Program-made: the position numbers and the translations under genes | Shown here: one piece after another, positions 60,120-64,000 of the stretch | Layout: every line of letters starts with the position of its first letter | How positions within the stretch are numbered: position 1 is the first letter of the stretch | Assembly: GCA_946406115.1 (NCBI GenBank) | Contig: OX291545.1 | Span: forward strand, 21,137,153 to 21,201,152 | DNA length: 64,000 nt | Source: Apoda limacodes | Taxonomy: Eukaryota > Arthropoda > Insecta > Lepidoptera > Limacodidae | Direction of reading: 5' to 3' | The notes under the pieces: model-generated | What the model was told of the DNA's origin: nothing | Seen by the model: only the letters and a program-made list of their open reading frames with translations | Database searches by the model: none

Positions 60120-61140
60120 CGGTAATTTTTTTCATCACAATTACTCGTAAACTTTGTCATTACGTGCTGGTAAAGTGGGTGCTAAAAACTTAATTACTGC
60201 CACGGGCTTTTTCTTTGTAATTTTTTTCTTTGCTCAAGGCAAAGCAGGAGTTTATAAAACCCACGGGCGATATGATTTATTATGTCATTGAACGCACCGC
60301 GCGCGCTCTACTTGTATGATAAAAAAGTACATAGACGTTACGAATTGTTTTATTTATTCTGCCAAGTATTTACAAAAGTGCCATCTGTAGTTTAAGATAT
60401 GAACTACGTGCCAAATTTATCTGACCCGGTGATCAAAAATCAAAACTACGGTCGCCATATTGAAATCGTTTGAACTTATAACGACACTAGCGTCCAAAAA
60501 TTTTAATTCGTTAATTATCTGAATATCGCTAGATGGCTTCACTACTGTTCCCACCTTTTTTTTCTTGAGTTTGTTTATTTGCAATTTTAGGAAAGAAATA
60601 CAAAACTTCTTCGTCGTCAGATGAGTTTATAAGCGACACCGCCAGACACTGTTAATGGGACTCAACAGATATAATAAATCTGTTACAACCGAAGCCTAAA
60701 TACAAGTAGGTACGCATACCTAGAGGAACAGGAAGAAAACGAGTTCGTTTTCAGAGAATGACCTATAAGCTTACTTTGGGGAAATGCCGAAAAATACAAA
60801 CCGCCTCTCCTATAGGCAATTTACTCTATGTTGAAGACCGTTCTCAAGTCCAAATATTCCATCAATATTGAAAAGTATATAAAATAAACAGCATTTTTGA
60901 ACAGGAAGTCAAAGAAATGCGTGTAAAAATTCAAAGGTTAAAATATTAATGAACCCCCTGCGATAAATATTTACACAGTACGGTAACTTGAAAAACTTTA
61001 GGTGTGTTTTAAAAAAATTTAGAGTTTTTTCGATTGTGTGTAACACGGGCGGTAAGTAAATTGCAATAGCCTCTTGTAACTAATTTTCTCCTTGCCGCCC
61101 TTAATACACAATGTACTATTGTGCATAAACTATAATTTTT
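60120..61140 (+). repeat. Dispersed relative of repeat A with a decayed reading frame inside
   Basis: 60,135-60,290 ('catcacaattactcgtaaa', 'gccacgggctttttctttgt', 'cccacgggcg') and 61,040-61,125 ('gtgtaacacgggcggtaa', 'taattttctccttg', 'taatacacaatgtac') match 23,266-23,400 and 23,645-23,760 in the same order. So part of repeat A is an interspersed element. This copy holds about 740 bp between the two halves instead of about 240. Confidence 0.65.
60591..60949 (+). pseudogene. Decayed coding sequence of unknown family
   Basis: After an acceptor-like 'tttgcaattttag' (60,578-60,590) one frame is open for 20, 17, 53 and 25 codons with stops at 60,653, 60,707, 60,869 and a final TAA at 60,947. 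It contains 'KTSSSSDEFISDTARH', a basic stretch 'RGTGRKRVRFQRMTYK' and a final charged 'EQEVKEMRVKIQRLKY'. It may be an exon of an autonomous relative of the surrounding repeat. Could also be partly chance. Confidence 0.3.
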
Positions 61141-61671
61141 GCAAGTTTTCGAAACTCAAGGGAATCAAAACCTATCTTCCCGTGAACTCAGAATCTTGAA
61201 ATTTCGGTACAAAGCAACGTCTATGCACAGATAAAGGAAAACTTGCGAAAACCGTAAATTTTATGTCAGATCATATAATAAAAATATTTATAATAATTTT
61301 TCATACAGGATTGTACGGAACCCTCGATGCGCGAGTCCGACACGCACTTGGCCGCTTTTTTTAAAAAATAAAATATCGACCACTTCACGGCAATATATAT
61401 AAATTGACTAAAAATCACGGTTGCCGTGGCGCACTTGGTACCTCTTCGCAGCCAGGTGTAAATAAGTATGATTTTGATATATTTATACGTTCATAACGTA
61501 TTTCGTATATTGATCTGTTGAGTAGATATAATATTCTGAATTAAGACGTGTTCATTTTTCTACTATGTTTTTGTATCGTATTTGTACTAATCAGTTTGAT
61601 GTACTGAATTGAGCAATCAATTGTATTATATTGTGCTTCGTACTTTACACCGGCGGCGGAAGGTCAAATTT
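61141..61671. other. Unannotated sequence with an element tail
   Basis: 'gtacggaaccctcgatgcg' and 'cgcacttggccgc' at about 61,316-61,356 are the right end and tail of a TIR element like 2,172-2,463; the left end is not found. The remainder is unassigned. Confidence 0.5.
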
Positions 61672-63215
61672 TTTTTTTCTGAAATGACAATGCAGTTGGC
61701 TGTTGCAGCCATTACTTTTTTGGACGAGACTCTGAAGGAGATGGTGATTTTGTGTACGCTCGAAAAAGCGGACTGCCAGGTCTTTGAAATATTAGGGAAT
61801 CGTGGGGAGTTCGAAATCTCTGTGTAGGTAGACATTGCGGACGTACCAGGAGGCTCCGGAGGCCGCTCTGAGAAAGCGGTTTTGGAGGGTCTGTAGTTTA
61901 TGGAGATTGCGCTTGGATAACTCAAAGACTACGCTAATATAAGCTAGTATTGGGGGAAGCAAGTTGTGTAAAGATTCAGCTTATTTATAAGCGACATCTT
62001 ACTGTACTTGCCTATCATGGGATAAAGACGACCGAGGACAAAAGCGGCTCGGTCTTTAACTATTTTGGTGTGATCGCGGAAGTTCAAACGCCTATCCAGG
62101 GTCACACTGAGATATTTTGTCTTATTTTGCCAGGGAATGGCACGACCGAAGTGTGAGAGGGGAGATGGCCGCGGAGGGCAGCCTGAGGTAAGGAGAACGA
62201 CAAAGCTTTTGTCGGGATTCACTTCGATTCTCCATTTCCGAAACCATTCGCCTAGAGCGGTGATAGCGGGTTGGAGTCTCTTAGTGATTCGACTCACTTG
62301 CCTATCTGTGGTATAGATAGCGATATCGTCCGCAAAGAGGGCGAATTGGGTACCTATCGTTTTAGGGATGTCGTTGGTGTACAGAAGGTACAAGATAGGG
62401 GCGAGCACAGACCCTTGCAGGACTACTGCTTCAATGGGACGGAGGGAAGAGAGAGTGCCTTCAACTTTATAGCGAGAGCTACGATTCGACAATTAGTCTC
62501 GTATGATGAGCACGAGACGGTCTGGCAACTGATAGTTGTTCAGTTTATAAATTAAACCGTTGAGCCAGACTTTGTCGAAAGCTTTCTCTACATCAAAGCG
62601 CCCGTGTGGCAGGGCTTACCTAATACTGGTTGAAAGCCAGTGATAATATGTGCCGTGATGCGGAGGACTTGATGGATGCATGAGTGTTTAGCACGGAAGC
62701 CATACTGCTCGTCTATTAAAATGCCACTGGAGACTATAGCGTTCCGTAGGCGAGCGAGGAGGAGGCGTTCGTACAGTTTACCAAGGGCCTTAAGTAAACT
62801 TATTACCTGGCTTGTGGATGCCTATAACAATTGCATCTTTCCATTGAGAAGGAAAGGTGCAATTTTCGATAGCAGCGTTGAGAATTGCTTCTAGAAGGCA
62901 GAGAAGGAGAAGAGTGAGGCGCTTTAGGATGTCGTTAGAGATACCGTCCGCGCCGGGGGCTTTACGGGAGCTTAGGTCTTTGATGACCTGTGTGACTTCG
63001 TCAGGGGCAGGGGGTCCTGTGGGGGCAGAGAAGTTCTGCGCTCCACTTTGCCGTCTACCACACGCACGTGGTCGGGATCGAACGGATGTGTGCTTAAGGC
63101 ACACTGAGCTTGGAAGCTAGACGCTAGGCAATCCACTTTGGCGTCGTCATCGAACGCGGGAACGTTATTGGGACGAGATAACGGAGGGAGGGGAAGGTGC
63201 GTGTGCACCGTTTGT
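61672..63215 (-). mobile_element. Jockey-like LINE, RT ORF largely present, 5'-truncated
   Basis: Minus strand from about 63,215: linker ('NNVPAFDDDAKVDCLASSF'), RT fingers ('DLSSRKAPGADGISNDILKR', then 'FPSQWKDAIVIGIHKPG'), motif A region 'FDVEKAFDKVWLNGL' near 62,560-62,600, 'QGSVLAPILYLLYTNDIP', and catalytic 'FADDIAIYTTD' (FADD at about 62,326-62,339). Then the thumb ('DRRLNFRDH'), a C-terminal 'RNVYLHRDFELP' segment and the 3' UTR phrase shared with 55,040 before poly(T) 61,672-61,679. Frameshifts and at least one stop (before 62,492) make it inactive. No endonuclease domain remains. Confidence 0.85.
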
Positions 63216-64000
63216 TCTTATCAGGAAAGTGTAGGACCAATCCCCCGGCACCTCGGCGCCGTATCGTTGAAACTTACAATAATATCTTTAATGATCTTGA
63301 TATATCCATTTATTTTTAAAAGTAAGGTTATTGCCTTTTTTAAAAAGTTTAAACAATAAATTTTGACTAGCGTTAGGTGTGAACACTAAACTCGGCCGAG
63401 TTAAGAGAGATTTTATTCGGATAATTATACAGTCAACATGATCATGTTTCGAGGATTAGGGGGGCCCCCATTTATTACAGGTCAACACTCTGGGTTTTAT
63501 AACCGAATTTATAAAGCCTTTTTAGAGCCAATCAAATGGAACACTGTTAGTTTAGTGTCTACAGCTCATGTTTATGTCTATAAATATTAAATTATCCATC
63601 AACACTGATCAATTTATTTTACAAATAGAAATGAGTTACCATAAAAGTAAAGACTTTCATTCGGCTTGAAAAAAAATAATTAGGACACACAAAATTACAT
63701 TAGGGTTTTCAGCTTACGTTCGTTCCATAATACTAGATCTAGCTTTCAGTTTTTTCTACAAGAGACGCATCCACATAGATTAGCTATAGGTTTCTTATAA
63801 TGTAGAAATTAAAATGAAACAAATTAATAAATTATTAACTCTAATTCTTTTAAGGAGCAAAAAAAAAATTAAAAGCTGACTGCGCCCAAAACTTTTCCTA
63901 GTAATTTCTTTATTGCTAGTCATCCACTAGGATGACCCTCAGCCAAGGCTCTTCTCTAATCGCTAGGGGTTTTTGCCTACTGATAGTGGAACAAAGGAAG
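63216..64000. other. Unannotated sequence to window end
   Basis: 63,216-63,270 is GC-richer and may be the last bit of the LINE. Beyond it is AT-rich with no gene or repeat recognised. Confidence 0.4.

Noticed and set aside
62271..63120. Plus-strand frames over the right-hand LINE
   Set aside because: Antisense to recognisable RT motifs on the minus strand.

Overview
This is AT-rich animal nuclear DNA, most likely from a moth or butterfly. I infer Lepidoptera from the repeats I recognise: short Helitrons that start TC and end CTAG inside an A/T target, Jockey/CR1-like LINEs, a tRNA-derived SINE, a BEL/Pao remnant and MITE-like elements ending in AGGGTTCCGTACC. There is no dense coding, operon, rRNA, tRNA gene or CRISPR array. 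Most of the window is intergenic or intronic sequence filled with transposon fragments. Nearly all longer open frames are pieces of transposons or their antisense shadows.

Layout. 0.4-11.4 kb holds the oldest copy of a complex repeat (R), split by insertions: nested LINEs at 7.5-9.1 kb, a Helitron, and LINE tails. A BEL/Pao end follows (11.4-11.8 kb), then a decayed retroelement with a nuclease-like tail (11.9-13.2 kb), a 5'-truncated LINE (13.8-14.7 kb) and a second LINE family (14.9-15.9 kb). 16-22.7 kb is mostly featureless apart from a MITE at 18.2 kb. 22.7-24.8 kb is the first copy of a second complex repeat (A). 26.4-46.1 kb is the main structure: a head-to-tail array of R+A units starting at 27,230, 35,363 and 42,754. 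Each of the first two units ends in the same multi-exon host-gene fragment. 46-64 kb is again transposon-rich: LINEs at 48.7, 52.4, 56.2 and 61.7-63.2 kb, stacked Helitrons at 53.8-55.5 and 58.5-59.7 kb, and a 62-bp minisatellite at 55.9 kb.

Gene content is slight. The best candidates for non-transposon coding sequence are all on the + strand: (i) a two-exon reading frame at 57,892-58,309 with good splice signals, family unknown; (ii) four small exons with matching intron phases at 34,714-35,362, repeated at 42,146-42,753, broken by different lesions and so probably pseudogene fragments. About 13 of 17 LINE pieces lie on the minus strand, as expected if the region is intronic to a + strand gene, although copy number is small. 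The tandem units give built-in empty-site controls that date several insertions (a LINE in unit 1 only; a Helitron in units 1-3 but not in the 3-kb copy). All identities and family names come from reading by eye; no search or alignment program was run.
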